Shown here: one piece after another, positions 44,126-52,135 of the stretch
Numbering within the stretch: the stretch's first letter is position 1
Layout: each line of letters starts with the position of its first letter
Assembly: GCF_006829085.1 (NCBI RefSeq)
Contig: NZ_BJTC01000003.1
Coordinates: forward strand, 186,001-250,000
From: Chryseobacterium sp. ON_d1
GTDB lineage: Bacteria; Bacteroidota; Bacteroidia; Flavobacteriales; Weeksellaceae
Direction: 5' to 3'
Length of the DNA stretch: 64,000 bases
The notes under the pieces: model-generated
The model's database searches: none
The model's input: only the letters and a program-made list of their open reading frames with translations
What the model was told of the DNA's origin: nothing
Position numbers and translations under genes: made by a program

Positions 44126-44428
44126 ATGCACTTAACACCGAGAGAAACGGAAAAGCTTATGCTGTTTCTGGCAGGCGAACTCGCTCTGAAAAGAAAGGCA
44201 AGAGGCCTTAAATTAAACTACCCTGAATCCATAGCACTCATCAGCCACTTCCTGCTTGAAGGTGCAAGAGACGGGAAAAAAGTAGCCGAACTGATGCAGG
44301 AAGGCGCTAATCTTCTTACTAAAGAGGATGTAATGCCCGGAGTGGCAGAAATGATCCACGATGTTCAGATTGAAGCAACGTTCCCGGATGGGACGAAGCT
44401 GGTAACCGTACACAATCCCATCCGTTAA
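44126..44428 (+). CDS. ureA: Urease gamma subunit
   Basis: Smallest structural subunit of nickel urease. [20 protein letters not shown] opens the 100-aa protein as in all Ure[30 protein letters not shown] and [20 protein letters not shown] followed by [11 protein letters not shown] are the family blocks. It is separate from ureB, the common three-subunit layout. It is the first enzyme gene of the operon and ureB follows after 11 bases. Confidence 0.97.
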   Translation: MHLTPRETEKLMLFLAGELALKRKARGLKLNYPESIALISHFLLEGARDGKKVAELMQEGANLLTKEDVMPGVAEMIHDVQIEATFPDGTKLVTVHNPIR

Positions 44429-44439
44429 TACCTATTCAT

Positions 44440-44808
44440 ATGATACCAGGAGAAATTTTTGTAAAAGAAGGTACCATTATCTGCAATGAAGGCAGAGAAA
44501 CGGTAAAAATAAAAGTAACCAATACAGGAGACCGTCCTATTCAGGTAGGTTCACACTTTCATTTTTTTGAAGTTAATAAAGCGATGAGCTTTGACCGCGA
44601 AAAAGCCTTCGGAAAAAGGCTGAATATTGTAGCAAGTACTGCTGTACGTTTCGAACCGGGAGAGGAAAAAGAAGTGGAGCTGGTAGAAATAGGAGGTACC
44701 AAAAAAGCAATGGGCTTCAACAATCTTGTTGACGGACAGGTAGATTCCGAAGACCAGAAAAAAGCAAGCCTTGCAAAAGTTGAGGAATTAAACTTTAAAA
44801 ATCATTAA
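44440..44808 (+). CDS. ureB: Urease beta subunit
   Basis: Structural subunit contacting the active-site flap of Ure[21 protein letters not shown], then [20 protein letters not shown] and [20 protein letters not shown] and [20 protein letters not shown] are classic UreB blocks. The 122-aa length has a slightly extended C-terminus ([20 protein letters not shown]), as often in this subunit. Its stop is followed one base later by the ureC start, so the two are translationally coupled. Confidence 0.97.
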   Translation: MIPGEIFVKEGTIICNEGRETVKIKVTNTGDRPIQVGSHFHFFEVNKAMSFDREKAFGKRLNIVASTAVRFEPGEEKEVELVEIGGTKKAMGFNNLVDGQVDSEDQKKASLAKVEELNFKNH

Positions 44809-44809
44809 A

Positions 44810-46531
44810 ATGAGCTTACACGTAGACAGAAAACAATACGCTAATATATTAGGTCCTACAGCCGGAGATAAAATCAGGCTGGGTGATACTGAAATTATCA
44901 TTGAAATCGAAAAAGATTTCACCCACTACGGAGATGAAGCCGTTTTCGGAGGAGGTAAAACGGTCCGTGATGGGATGGGACAGAATGTTACCGCCAAAAG
45001 AGACGAAGGCGTTCTGGACCTTTGCATCACCGGAGCTGTAATTATAGACCACTGGGGAATTGTAAAAGGAGATATCGGGATTAAAGATGGTAAGATTGTA
45101 GGAATCGGAAAAGCAGGAAATCCTGATACAATGGATGGTGTATCACCCAATATGATTATCGGGGCATCAACGGAAGTTCATGGAGGAAAGGGTTATATCG
45201 TAACGGCTGGAGGCATTGATACTCACATTCACTACATCTGCCCTCAGCAGATCGAAACATCTCTTTACAGCGGAATTACCACAATGATTGGTGGTGGTAC
45301 AGGCCCAAATGACGGAACCAATGCTACCACAGTAACTCCCGGGAGATTCAACATGCAGAAAATGCTTGAAGCAGCAGAAGAATATCCTATGAATCTTGGT
45401 TTCTTCGGAAAAGGAAACTGCTCGGCAGAAGAACCTATTGAAGAACAGGTAGAAGCAGGTGCTTTGGGAGTAAAAATTCACGAAGACTGGGGAGCGACTC
45501 CTGCCACCATTGATGCCGCACTGAAAGTTGCAGATAAATATGACGTTCAGGTGGCCATCCACACTGATACTCTGAATGAAGGAGGATTTCTTGAAGATAC
45601 GATGAGAGCAATCAACGGAAGAGTAATCCACACCTTCCACACCGAAGGGGCAGGTGGAGGTCACGCACCGGATATCATTAAAGCAGCCATGTATCCCAAT
45701 GTATTGCCGGCTTCTACAAATCCTACACGTCCTTACACGGTCAATACAATTGATGAACACCTGGATATGCTGATGGTTTGTCACCACCTAAGTAAGAACA
45801 TTCCTGAAGATGTGGCGTTTGCAGACTCACGTATCCGTCCGGAAACCATTGCAGCAGAAGATATTCTTCATGACATGGGAGTTTTCAGTATTATGAGTTC
45901 AGACTCTCAGGCGATGGGAAGACCGGGAGAAGTGATCACCAGAACATGGCAGACTGCAAGCAAAATGAAAGAGCAGAGAGGTGCCTTGGATGAAGATCAG
46001 AATGCAGATAATGATAATTACCGTGTCAAAAGATACGTGGCCAAATATACCATCAACCCGGCCATTGCCCATGGTATTTCAGAATATGTGGGATCTGTTG
46101 AAAAAGGAAAATTAGCTGATTTAGTAATCTGGAAGCCTGCATTATTTGGAGTAAAACCGGAAATGATCGTAAAAGGCGGATTTGTAATCGCTGCTAAAAT
46201 GGGAGATCCAAACGCGTCCATACCCACACCTCAACCGATTATTTACAGAAATATGTTCGGAGCCCACGGAAAAGCTAAGTTCGGGACTTGTGCCAACTTC
46301 GTTTCCCAAATCTCTATTGATAACGGAACAATTGCTTCTTACAAGCTGGAAAAAATGATTCTTCCGGTGAAAAACTGTAGAAATATTTCCAAAAAAGACC
46401 TTATTCATAATGATAAGACACCTTTAATTGAAGTGAATCCTGAAAACTATAAAGTAACGGTAGATGGAGAATACATCACTTGTGAACCTGCGGAAACACT
46501 TCCTTTAACACAGTTGTATTACTTGTTCTAA
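44810..46531 (+). CDS. ureC: Urease alpha (catalytic) subunit
   Basis: Hydrolyses urea to ammonia and carbamate at a two-nickel centre. All main residues are visible: nickel ligands H139 and H141 in [14 protein letters not shown], carbamylated bridging K222 in GVKIHEDWG, histidines in [13 protein letters not shown] and [18 protein letters not shown], flap Cys-His in MVCHHLSKN and the Asp in SSDSQAMGR. The 573-aa length is usual for UreC. A 15-bp hairpin follows the gene (46548-46582) and may reduce expression of the accessory genes relative to the enzyme. Confidence 0.98.
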   Translation: MSLHVDRKQYANILGPTAGDKIRLGDTEIIIEIEKDFTHYGDEAVFGGGKTVRDGMGQNVTAKRDEGVLDLCITGAVIIDHWGIVKGDIGIKDGKIVGIGKAGNPDTMDGVSPNMIIGASTEVHGGKGYIVTAGGIDTHIHYICPQQIETSLYSGITTMIGGGTGPNDGTNATTVTPGRFNMQKMLEAAEEYPMNLGFFGKGNCSAEEPIEEQVEAGALGVKIHEDWGATPATIDAALKVADKYDVQVAIHTDTLNEGGFLEDTMRAINGRVIHTFHTEGAGGGHAPDIIKAAMYPNVLPASTNPTRPYTVNTIDEHLDMLMVCHHLSKNIPEDVAFADSRIRPETIAAEDILHDMGVFSIMSSDSQAMGRPGEVITRTWQTASKMKEQRGALDEDQNADNDNYRVKRYVAKYTINPAIAHGISEYVGSVEKGKLADLVIWKPALFGVKPEMIVKGGFVIAAKMGDPNASIPTPQPIIYRNMFGAHGKAKFGTCANFVSQISIDNGTIASYKLEKMILPVKNCRNISKKDLIHNDKTPLIEVNPENYKVTVDGEYITCEPAETLPLTQLYYLF

Positions 46532-46547
46532 GATAAATTTTAGGAAT

Positions 46548-46582
46548 AAAACCTAACAGGTTTCAAAAACCTGTTAGGTTTA
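46548..46582 (+). terminator. Hairpin inside the urease operon, after ureC
   Basis: AAACCTAACAGGTTT pairs perfectly with AAACCTGTTAGGTTT (3-base loop, 17 bases after the ureC stop) but the following T-run is short. It is probably a partial terminator or a 3'-end stabiliser giving more ureABC mRNA than accessory mRNA. Confidence 0.7.
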
Positions 46583-46644
46583 TTTAACAACAAAAAAAGA
46601 TTTATCAGTCCATATTTTAAAACAATTATAGAACTAAGTATAGA

Positions 46645-47292
46645 ATGAAATATTTAAATAAAACAGTTTTTTCTCTTGCCATAGCCGGTATATCTATGCT
46701 GTCAGGAAATCTGAATGCTCAGTTTCTGGGCGGGCACAGGCTTAAAAGTGATGAAGACGGACCAAAAGGTCAATTCATGGTTTACGGCTCGTTGGATTAC
46801 TCAAAAATCACTACACCATCAAGCAGCAGCAGTACCGTTTCCAGTGCACCGCTTGGATTGGGTTATTTTATAAATAATAATGATCTTGTCGGGGTTAATT
46901 ATGCCTACTCGCAGAATACGGTTGATCACAATGTAGTTTACAAACAGAATGAAGCGGGAATCTGGTATAGTCCTTCATTAATGCTTGGAAAATACTTTGT
47001 ATTGATAGGGCAGGTAGATGCTCATTATGTTTGGGGACAGCAATTGTCAACAGCGGCTGATGCGATGCAGAACTTTAACGGATTTCGCCTTCGTGCTTAT
47101 CCCTTGATCGGAATATTACTTGGAGGAGGCTGGGCACTGAAATTCAAATTTGCAGAACTGTCTATGCTTCAAACTAAAACAAAAGAAGAAGGCTGGACGA
47201 AAAGCTATATAGCAGGAATCAGTGGTTCAACATTCGGGGTAGGAATCTCCAAAAACTTAGACTTCAGAAAAAAATCCAACAATGATCATTAA
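46645..47292 (+). CDS. Outer-membrane beta-barrel protein inside the urease operon
   Basis: 215 aa with a signal peptide (ending NLNAQ). A Ser-rich linker (SSSSSTVSSAP) follows the first strand, then alternating amphipathic strands (GLGYFINNNDLVGVNYAYSQ, AGIWYSPSLMLGKYFVLIGQ, FGVGISKNLDF). The size suits an 8-strand barrel like OmpW/OmpA-type or Bacteroidota PorT-like proteins. Its stop overlaps the ureE start by 11 bases, so it is built into the operon; it may pass urea or nickel across the outer membrane, but this is inference. It is not a standard urease accessory protein. Confidence 0.68.
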   Translation: MKYLNKTVFSLAIAGISMLSGNLNAQFLGGHRLKSDEDGPKGQFMVYGSLDYSKITTPSSSSSTVSSAPLGLGYFINNNDLVGVNYAYSQNTVDHNVVYKQNEAGIWYSPSLMLGKYFVLIGQVDAHYVWGQQLSTAADAMQNFNGFRLRAYPLIGILLGGGWALKFKFAELSMLQTKTKEEGWTKSYIAGISGSTFGVGISKNLDFRKKSNNDH

Positions 47293-47791
47293 TCAAATCA
47301 TAGGCAATCTTGCTGAAAATCCTACGGACAAAACCATAGATTATCTTGATCTGGAATGGTTTGAAACCACCAAAAGAATCCAGCGCAAAAAAACCAGACA
47401 GGGAACTGATGTTGCCATCAAATTTCTCAGAGAAGGACAGCGCTTACGTGAAGGAGATATTCTTTTTGAGGATGCAGAAAAAATAATTGCAATCAATGTT
47501 CTGGAAACAGAAGCTATTGTTATGTCGCCCACTTCACTGCTTGAAATGGGTACCGTATGTTATGAGATCGGAAATAAACATATTCCGCTTTTCATTCAGA
47601 ATGATCAAGTATTGCTTCCTTTTGAAATGCCGATGTTCAGATGGCTGGAGGCAAGCGGTTTTAAGCCGGAAAAACAATCTGTGAAACTGCTGAATCTTCT
47701 TAAATCCAATGTAGAGCCCCACGGACATGGCAGTCTTGGATCCACAATTTTTACCAAAATCTTAAAAATGGCAGCCCCGAAAGATGAATAG
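47282..47791 (+). CDS. ureE: Urease accessory protein UreE (nickel chaperone)
   Basis: Delivers nickel to the UreDFG-apo-urease complex. The 169-aa protein has the N-terminal peptide-binding domain (LEWFETTKRIQRKKTRQGTD, then VAIKFLREGQRLREGDILFE) and the metal-binding domain with the conserved ICH-like YEIGNKHIPLFIQND containing the dimer-interface His, and LGSTIFTKILKM at the end. The C-terminal His-rich tail of other UreE proteins is reduced to PHGHG. It overlaps both neighbours, which fixes its place in the operon. Confidence 0.9.
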   Translation: MIINQIIGNLAENPTDKTIDYLDLEWFETTKRIQRKKTRQGTDVAIKFLREGQRLREGDILFEDAEKIIAINVLETEAIVMSPTSLLEMGTVCYEIGNKHIPLFIQNDQVLLPFEMPMFRWLEASGFKPEKQSVKLLNLLKSNVEPHGHGSLGSTIFTKILKMAAPKDE

Positions 47792-48482
47792 CATGAATAT
47801 AAATTTTCTGTCAGGTTTGCTTCATTTGGCGGATCCTACACTTCCGATCGGCGGATATACGCATTCCAACGGACTTGAAACCTATGTGCAGGAAAGGATT
47901 GTACATAATTTAGCGACCGCGAAAGAATTTGTACAGAATATGCTTCAGTACAACCTTAAATTCAATGATGGAGCTTTTGTAAAACTGGCTTATGAAGCAG
48001 CTGGAAAAGGAGATTTACAGGAATTGTTACTTCTTGATAATGAGTGCAACGCTATAAAATGTCCGAAAGAAATCCGCCAGGCCAGTCAGAAATTGGGCCT
48101 CAGACTGATTAAAATTTTTAAGAGAAGAGAGAATTTTCCCCTTATGGAAGCATTTGAAAAGGCAGTCCGGCATAAAGAAGCGAACTCCCATTACTGTATT
48201 GTGTTCGGGGTGTATGCTTATGTGATGAAAATTCCTTTATACGAAGCACTTTTGGGATTCTATTACACTTCAGTAGCGGGAATGATTACCAATGCTGTAA
48301 AACTGGTTCCTCTTGGGCAGCTGGACGGACAGGATATCCTTTTTTCTCTTTACCCTGTGATGGAAAAAACAGCTTTAGAAACGATAGAACTGGACAGAGA
48401 CATGGTAGGGCTTTGTAATACAGCCTTTGACATCCGATGTATGCAGCATGAGAGATTGTATTCAAGGCTTTATATGTCCTAA
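47784..48482 (+). CDS. ureF: Urease accessory protein UreF
   Basis: Part of the GTP-dependent UreD-UreF-UreG activation complex; UreF acts as a fidelity checkpoint for GTP hydrolysis. FLSGLLHLADPTLPIGGYTH, then SNGLETYVQERIVH open the family fold; EFVQNMLQYNLKFNDGAFVK, MKIPLYEALLGFYYTSVAGM and AVKLVPLGQLDGQ are conserved blocks. The start could be ATG 47784 or the second Met 9 bases later; both leave the family start intact. It overlaps the ureE end by 8 bases. A repeat-bearing 135-base gap follows. Confidence 0.93.
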   Translation: MNSMNINFLSGLLHLADPTLPIGGYTHSNGLETYVQERIVHNLATAKEFVQNMLQYNLKFNDGAFVKLAYEAAGKGDLQELLLLDNECNAIKCPKEIRQASQKLGLRLIKIFKRRENFPLMEAFEKAVRHKEANSHYCIVFGVYAYVMKIPLYEALLGFYYTSVAGMITNAVKLVPLGQLDGQDILFSLYPVMEKTALETIELDRDMVGLCNTAFDIRCMQHERLYSRLYMS

Positions 48483-48529
48483 AAAGGTAAAAGGTAAAAG
48501 GTAAAAGAGCAAATTGGCGAATTGCTCTC
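48483..48529. repeat. Short AAAAGGT array and hairpin between ureF and ureG
   Basis: About three copies of AAAAGGT follow the ureF stop, then a hairpin AGAGCAA / TTGCTCT (48506-48529). The 7-mer differs by one base from the AAAAGAT unit at 40784-40881. The rest of the 48483-48617 gap shows nothing I can identify. Confidence 0.6.
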
Positions 48530-48617
48530 TGCTGAGTGAAACGCCCTTGCGATCGAAAAATATTCACAATCGAAAAAACTTAGCGCATATAGCGTTAAAA
48601 AATAAAATTTAAATAAA

Positions 48618-49256
48618 ATGGAAAACAGAAAATATATAAAAGTAGGAGTGGCAGGACCTGTAGGGTCAGGAAAAACTGCATTACTGGAACGTTTAAGCAG
48701 AAAATTATTCGGGACCTATGACCTTGGAGTCATTACCAATGATATTTATACCAAAGAAGACGCTGAATTTATGGCAAAAAACAGTCTTCTTCCCCACGAC
48801 AGAATTATCGGGGTAGAAACAGGAGGATGCCCGCACACAGCCATCCGTGAAGATGCGAGTATGAACCTTGAAGCGGTAGATGAGCTGGCAGCGCGTTTCC
48901 CGGAAATTGAACTTGTTCTTATTGAAAGTGGAGGGGATAATCTTTCAGCGACATTCAGTCCGGACCTTGCAGACGTTACTATTTTCATTATTGACGTAGC
49001 AGAAGGAGAAAAAATCCCTAGAAAAGGAGGACCGGGAATTACAAGATCAGATTTACTGATCATCAACAAAATTGACCTTGCCCCTTATGTAGGAGCCAGC
49101 CTTGAGGTGATGGAAAATGACGCCAGAAGAATGAGAAAAGGAAATCCTTTCGTCTTTACCAACCTGAAAACAGATGAAGGACTGGACAAAGTAATAGGTT
49201 GGATTAAAAAATATGCTCTTTTAGAAGAAGTTGAAGAACCGAACCTGGTAAGATAA
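48618..49256 (+). CDS. ureG: Urease accessory protein UreG (GTPase)
   Basis: SIMIBI-class GTPase that powers nickel insertion. P-loop [18 protein letters not shown] (about residues 8-25), then [15 protein letters not shown], the metal motif [20 protein letters not shown] (Cys-Pro-His dimer nickel site), [20 protein letters not shown] and nucleotide-base motif NKIDLAP. The 212-aa length is normal. The N-terminus has no His-rich extension. ureD starts immediately after its stop codon. Confidence 0.97.
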   Translation: MENRKYIKVGVAGPVGSGKTALLERLSRKLFGTYDLGVITNDIYTKEDAEFMAKNSLLPHDRIIGVETGGCPHTAIREDASMNLEAVDELAARFPEIELVLIESGGDNLSATFSPDLADVTIFIIDVAEGEKIPRKGGPGITRSDLLIINKIDLAPYVGASLEVMENDARRMRKGNPFVFTNLKTDEGLDKVIGWIKKYALLEEVEEPNLVR

Positions 49257-50045
49257 ATGGACAGTCATTTAAAAATTATTGCAGGATTCAAGGGAGGAGA
49301 ATCCTATGTAAAAGATCTTTATGTCTCGCTTCCTTTCAGGGTAGTCTCTGTAGGACAGCGAAAAAATGACAAAAAGCTCTATCAGATGGTAATGAGCTCC
49401 TCTCCGGGAATTCTGGATGGAGACCACTATCATCTGGATGTTACCCTTGAAAAAGGGGCCGCGCTTCAGCTGCAGTCACAATCTTATCAAAGGCTTTTCA
49501 ACATGCAGGACAAAGCGCTTCAGGAACTCTATGTCTCTATGGAAGATGAAACTTCTTTTGCTTACGTTCCTCATCCTATCGTTCCTCACGAAGATTCCAA
49601 TTTTAAGAGTAAAGCGAAGATTCATATCGGGAACAACAGCCAGATCATCATCAGTGAGATCATTACCTGCGGAAGAAAACATTATGGAGAAGTTTTTAAA
49701 CTGAAACGTTTTCAGAATGTAATGGAAATCTACCACAACAATAAACTGGTTGTAAAAGATAATGTCTTGATTCAGCCTGATATGATCCCGATCAGCAGCA
49801 TCGGAAATCTTGAACAGTATACTCACCAGGGAACCCTGATCTTCTACAGTACGAAGGAAAGTGTAGACAAAAACGGGTTGATTGAAAAAATAGTTGAAGC
49901 ATCCTCACAGCACCATGAACAAATGGAAGTAGGAGTTTCTGCAATGGATGACAATGGTTTTGTAGTAAGAGTTTTGGGACATGGAGGAGAATTGATGTAC
50001 AACTTCTTCCTGCATATTCAGGAAATCCTTTGGTCTTTAGAATAA
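49257..50045 (+). CDS. ureD: Urease accessory protein UreD
   Basis: Scaffold that binds apo-urease and recruits UreF and UreG (called UreH in some species). Family blocks in the 262 aa include MVMSSSPGILDGDHYHLDVT, ALQLQSQSYQRLFNMQDKAL, FAYVPHPIVPHEDSNFKSKA and IIISEIITCGRKHYGEVFKL. Its ATG abuts the ureG stop, so the two are coupled. With ureE, ureF and ureG this completes the maturation set. A two-hairpin repeat follows in the gap before the permease gene. Confidence 0.92.
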   Translation: MDSHLKIIAGFKGGESYVKDLYVSLPFRVVSVGQRKNDKKLYQMVMSSSPGILDGDHYHLDVTLEKGAALQLQSQSYQRLFNMQDKALQELYVSMEDETSFAYVPHPIVPHEDSNFKSKAKIHIGNNSQIIISEIITCGRKHYGEVFKLKRFQNVMEIYHNNKLVVKDNVLIQPDMIPISSIGNLEQYTHQGTLIFYSTKESVDKNGLIEKIVEASSQHHEQMEVGVSAMDDNGFVVRVLGHGGELMYNFFLHIQEILWSLE

Positions 50046-50084
50046 AAATTAAAATGATTCTTTATTTAAGTTACAGAGAAAATA

Positions 50085-50150
50085 TTCAATAGAGGCGGGC
50101 TTTAGCCCGCAATACTAAAAGATATGCTTCCATTGGCTTTAGCCAAAACT
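50085..50150. repeat. Two-hairpin REP/RAYT-like repeat, copy C (best copy)
   Basis: TTCAATAGAG is followed by two perfect hairpins, GCGGGC-TTTA-GCCCGC (50095-50110) and TTGGC-TTTA-GCCAA (50133-50146), 22 bases apart and both with a TTTA loop. Two more diverged copies lie at 25404-25468 and 40901-40960. Paired hairpins with a shared loop resemble REP elements moved by RAYT transposases. Confidence 0.8.
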
Positions 50151-50185
50151 TAATAGAGAACAGAACAGCAATAGATAAATAGAAA

Positions 50186-50887
50186 ATGGACAGTACAGTT
50201 TGGGCACTTCTTTTAAGCGCCGTTTCAATAAGTTTTATACACACCGCTTCAGGGCCGGATCATTACCTGCCATTCATAGTGATCTCAAAATCTAAAAAAT
50301 GGAGCGGAATGAAAACCGCAGTATTAACGGTTGTCTGCGGACTTGGCCATGTATTGAGCTCCCTGATTTTAGGCTTTATCGGGGTTTTTCTCGGTTGGCA
50401 GCTGAATAAGATCTCATGGTTTCAGGATATCAGGGGGAACTTCTCAGGATGGGCACTGCTGATTTTCGGAGGCATTTATCTGGTATATGGTCTTATTCAG
50501 GCAATCAGAAACAAACCACATAAGCATTTTGATGTGATGGGTGACGATGTGTATGTATATGAACATAATCACAGCGAAATGGTAATGCCTCAAAAAAGAA
50601 TAAAAGTAACTCCGCTTGTATTGTTTATGATTTTTGTAATGGGACCAAGTGAACCTCTGATTCCCTTATTATTCTATTCAGGGGTAAAACATTCTATGTC
50701 TGAAATTGCCATACTGGTAATTTCTTTCACTGCAACTACAGTTTTGACGATGCTTGGAATGGTTCTTCTGGGACGCTATGGATATTCAACATTATTCAAT
50801 ACCGAAAAACTTGAAAGATATATGGGTTTGGTAAGTGGAGCGGTAGTAACCGTTTGCGGAGTGGGAATGGTCTTTCTTGGATGGTAA
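50186..50887 (+). CDS. UreH/NicO-like membrane permease, presumed nickel transporter
   Basis: 233-aa integral membrane protein with about six segments (WALLLSAVSISFIHTASGPD, ILGFIGVFLGWQL, LGLVSGAVVTVCGVG-type end). It opens with HTASGPDHYLPF, an H-x5-DH motif like that of the NiCoT/NicO nickel-cobalt permeases and UreH. A His/Asp loop (NKPHKHFDVMGDDVYVYEHN) lies mid-protein. Its place after ureD and before a urea transporter argues for nickel supply to urease. It could also be placed in the broader TauE/SafE-like group; substrate is inferred from context. Confidence 0.78.
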   Translation: MDSTVWALLLSAVSISFIHTASGPDHYLPFIVISKSKKWSGMKTAVLTVVCGLGHVLSSLILGFIGVFLGWQLNKISWFQDIRGNFSGWALLIFGGIYLVYGLIQAIRNKPHKHFDVMGDDVYVYEHNHSEMVMPQKRIKVTPLVLFMIFVMGPSEPLIPLLFYSGVKHSMSEIAILVISFTATTVLTMLGMVLLGRYGYSTLFNTEKLERYMGLVSGAVVTVCGVGMVFLGW

Positions 50888-51046
50888 ACGGGGGCCGGGA
50901 TATGAGTGGTAGAGTTTGAGGGTAAGAGAGTTTGAGAGGGTAAGAGCTTTTAGAGTAAAGTTCTATTTCCTGTTTCTAACCTCTACTACCTTATCCAAAT
51001 CATCAATACATTTTACATTGTACACAATACATTATACAAAAAAACT
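50888..51046. repeat. Heptad repeat island upstream of the urea transporter gene
   Basis: A purine-rich arm (GAGTTTGAGGGTAAGA, then GAGTTTGAGAGGGTAAGA) is followed by pyrimidine-rich and TACATTN heptads: TTCTAAC, CTCTACT, ACCTTAT, CCAAATC, ATCAATA, CATTTTA, CATTGTA, CACAATA, CATTATA (50974-51036). It fills the gap between the permease and urea transporter genes and has a close relative at 51941-52135. Confidence 0.75.
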
Positions 51047-51940
51047 ATGGACGAATTTTTCAGAAAACTACCTTTTTTAGACAATATATTCAAAGGAATC
51101 GGACAGATCATGCTTCAGGAAAACCGGTGGACCGGGCTTCTGTTTCTTATAGGAATCTTCATGGGAAGCTGGCAGTGCGGAGTTGCGGTATTACTTTCAA
51201 CATCAGCTGGAACTTTCACAGCAATGAAGCTTAAATACAACCCATCTGAAATCAATGCGGGATTCTATGGTTTCAGTGCAGCGCTGGTGGGAGTAGCATT
51301 GGCATTTCTTTTCCAAACTACGGTATTGATCTGGATTTTAATCCTATTAGGTGGAGCGTTGGCTGCTGTTATCCAGCATTTCTTTATCCAGAAGGAAATT
51401 CCGGTGTTTACTTTTCCTTTCATCATTATTACATGGGTATTGGTTTTTGCATTGCGTCATTTTACCCACATTCCACCTTCTGTCATGTTAAGCAGTGAAG
51501 TAGTTCCTACAGAATATGATGACTTTCTAACATGTACCAATGGGTTTGGTGAAGTAATCTTTCAGGGAGGGGTACTTTCAGGAATGATTTTCTTCCTGGC
51601 TGTTTTCATCAGTTCTCCGGTAGCAGCGTTATATGGATTAGTCGCATCCATTCTTGGTGCAGGATTATCACAACTGAATGGAGAACCCATCAAAGAAATC
51701 CACATGGGATTATTTGGATTCAACGCGGTGCTTTCCGCTATCGTTTTTTCCGGAGTCAGAAAAACAGACGGTCTATGGGTGCTTATTGCAGTTCTTATTA
51801 CCATTGCCATTGATGATTTCTTAATAGACAATCATTGTCTGGATATCGTTGGCGGAGTATTTACTTTCCCGTTTGTAGCCGGAACGTGGATTACCCTTTT
51901 AATTCAGAAGGTATTTCTTAAAGCGAAATCTAATGGTTAG
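51047..51940 (+). CDS. Urea transporter (UT family)
   Basis: Inner-membrane urea channel of 297 aa. Two homologous halves are visible: GLLFLIGIFMGSWQCGVAVL, STSAGTFTAMKL, FYGFSAALVGVALAFLFQTT in the first; GVLSGMIFFLAVFISSPVAA, LYGLVASILGAGLSQLNGEP and MGLFGFNAVLSAIVFSGVRK in the second. The repeated FYGFSAAL/LFGFNAVL motifs are typical of UT/Yut proteins. It lets urea reach cytoplasmic urease and fits the operon order. Repeat-rich gaps flank it, so it may have its own promoter. Confidence 0.92.
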   Translation: MDEFFRKLPFLDNIFKGIGQIMLQENRWTGLLFLIGIFMGSWQCGVAVLLSTSAGTFTAMKLKYNPSEINAGFYGFSAALVGVALAFLFQTTVLIWILILLGGALAAVIQHFFIQKEIPVFTFPFIIITWVLVFALRHFTHIPPSVMLSSEVVPTEYDDFLTCTNGFGEVIFQGGVLSGMIFFLAVFISSPVAALYGLVASILGAGLSQLNGEPIKEIHMGLFGFNAVLSAIVFSGVRKTDGLWVLIAVLITIAIDDFLIDNHCLDIVGGVFTFPFVAGTWITLLIQKVFLKAKSNG

Positions 51941-52135
51941 AGAGTGGGAGAGTCGGAGGGTTTGAGAGTTTGAGGGGAGTTTAAGGTTCACATTTAAAGT
52001 TCTTTTACGATGATTGACGATTCATTTGTGAAGCAAAATTCACTATTGCTACTCCTCTGACTTCTAACCTCTGGTTTCTAACTTCTAAAATCATTAATAC
52101 ATTATACATTTTACATTGTACAAAAAAAATAAAAA
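51941..52135. repeat. Heptad repeat island upstream of the TonB receptor gene
   Basis: It opens with a purine-rich arm (GAGAGTGGGAGAGTCGGAGG, then GTTTGAGAGTTTGAGG). Near the end, ten consecutive 7-mers in one phase cover 52055-52124: CTCTGAC, TTCTAAC, CTCTGGT, TTCTAAC, TTCTAAA, ATCATTA, ATACATT, ATACATT, TTACATT, GTACAAA. Between them GTGAAGCAAAATTCAC (52028-52043) matches the palindromic element at 55487-55578. The island fills the whole intergenic gap. Confidence 0.78.

Noticed and set aside
45167..45787. Open frame of 206 codons antisense to ureC
   Set aside because: The sense strand is unambiguous UreC with catalytic residues; the antisense product is Cys/Phe-rich noise.
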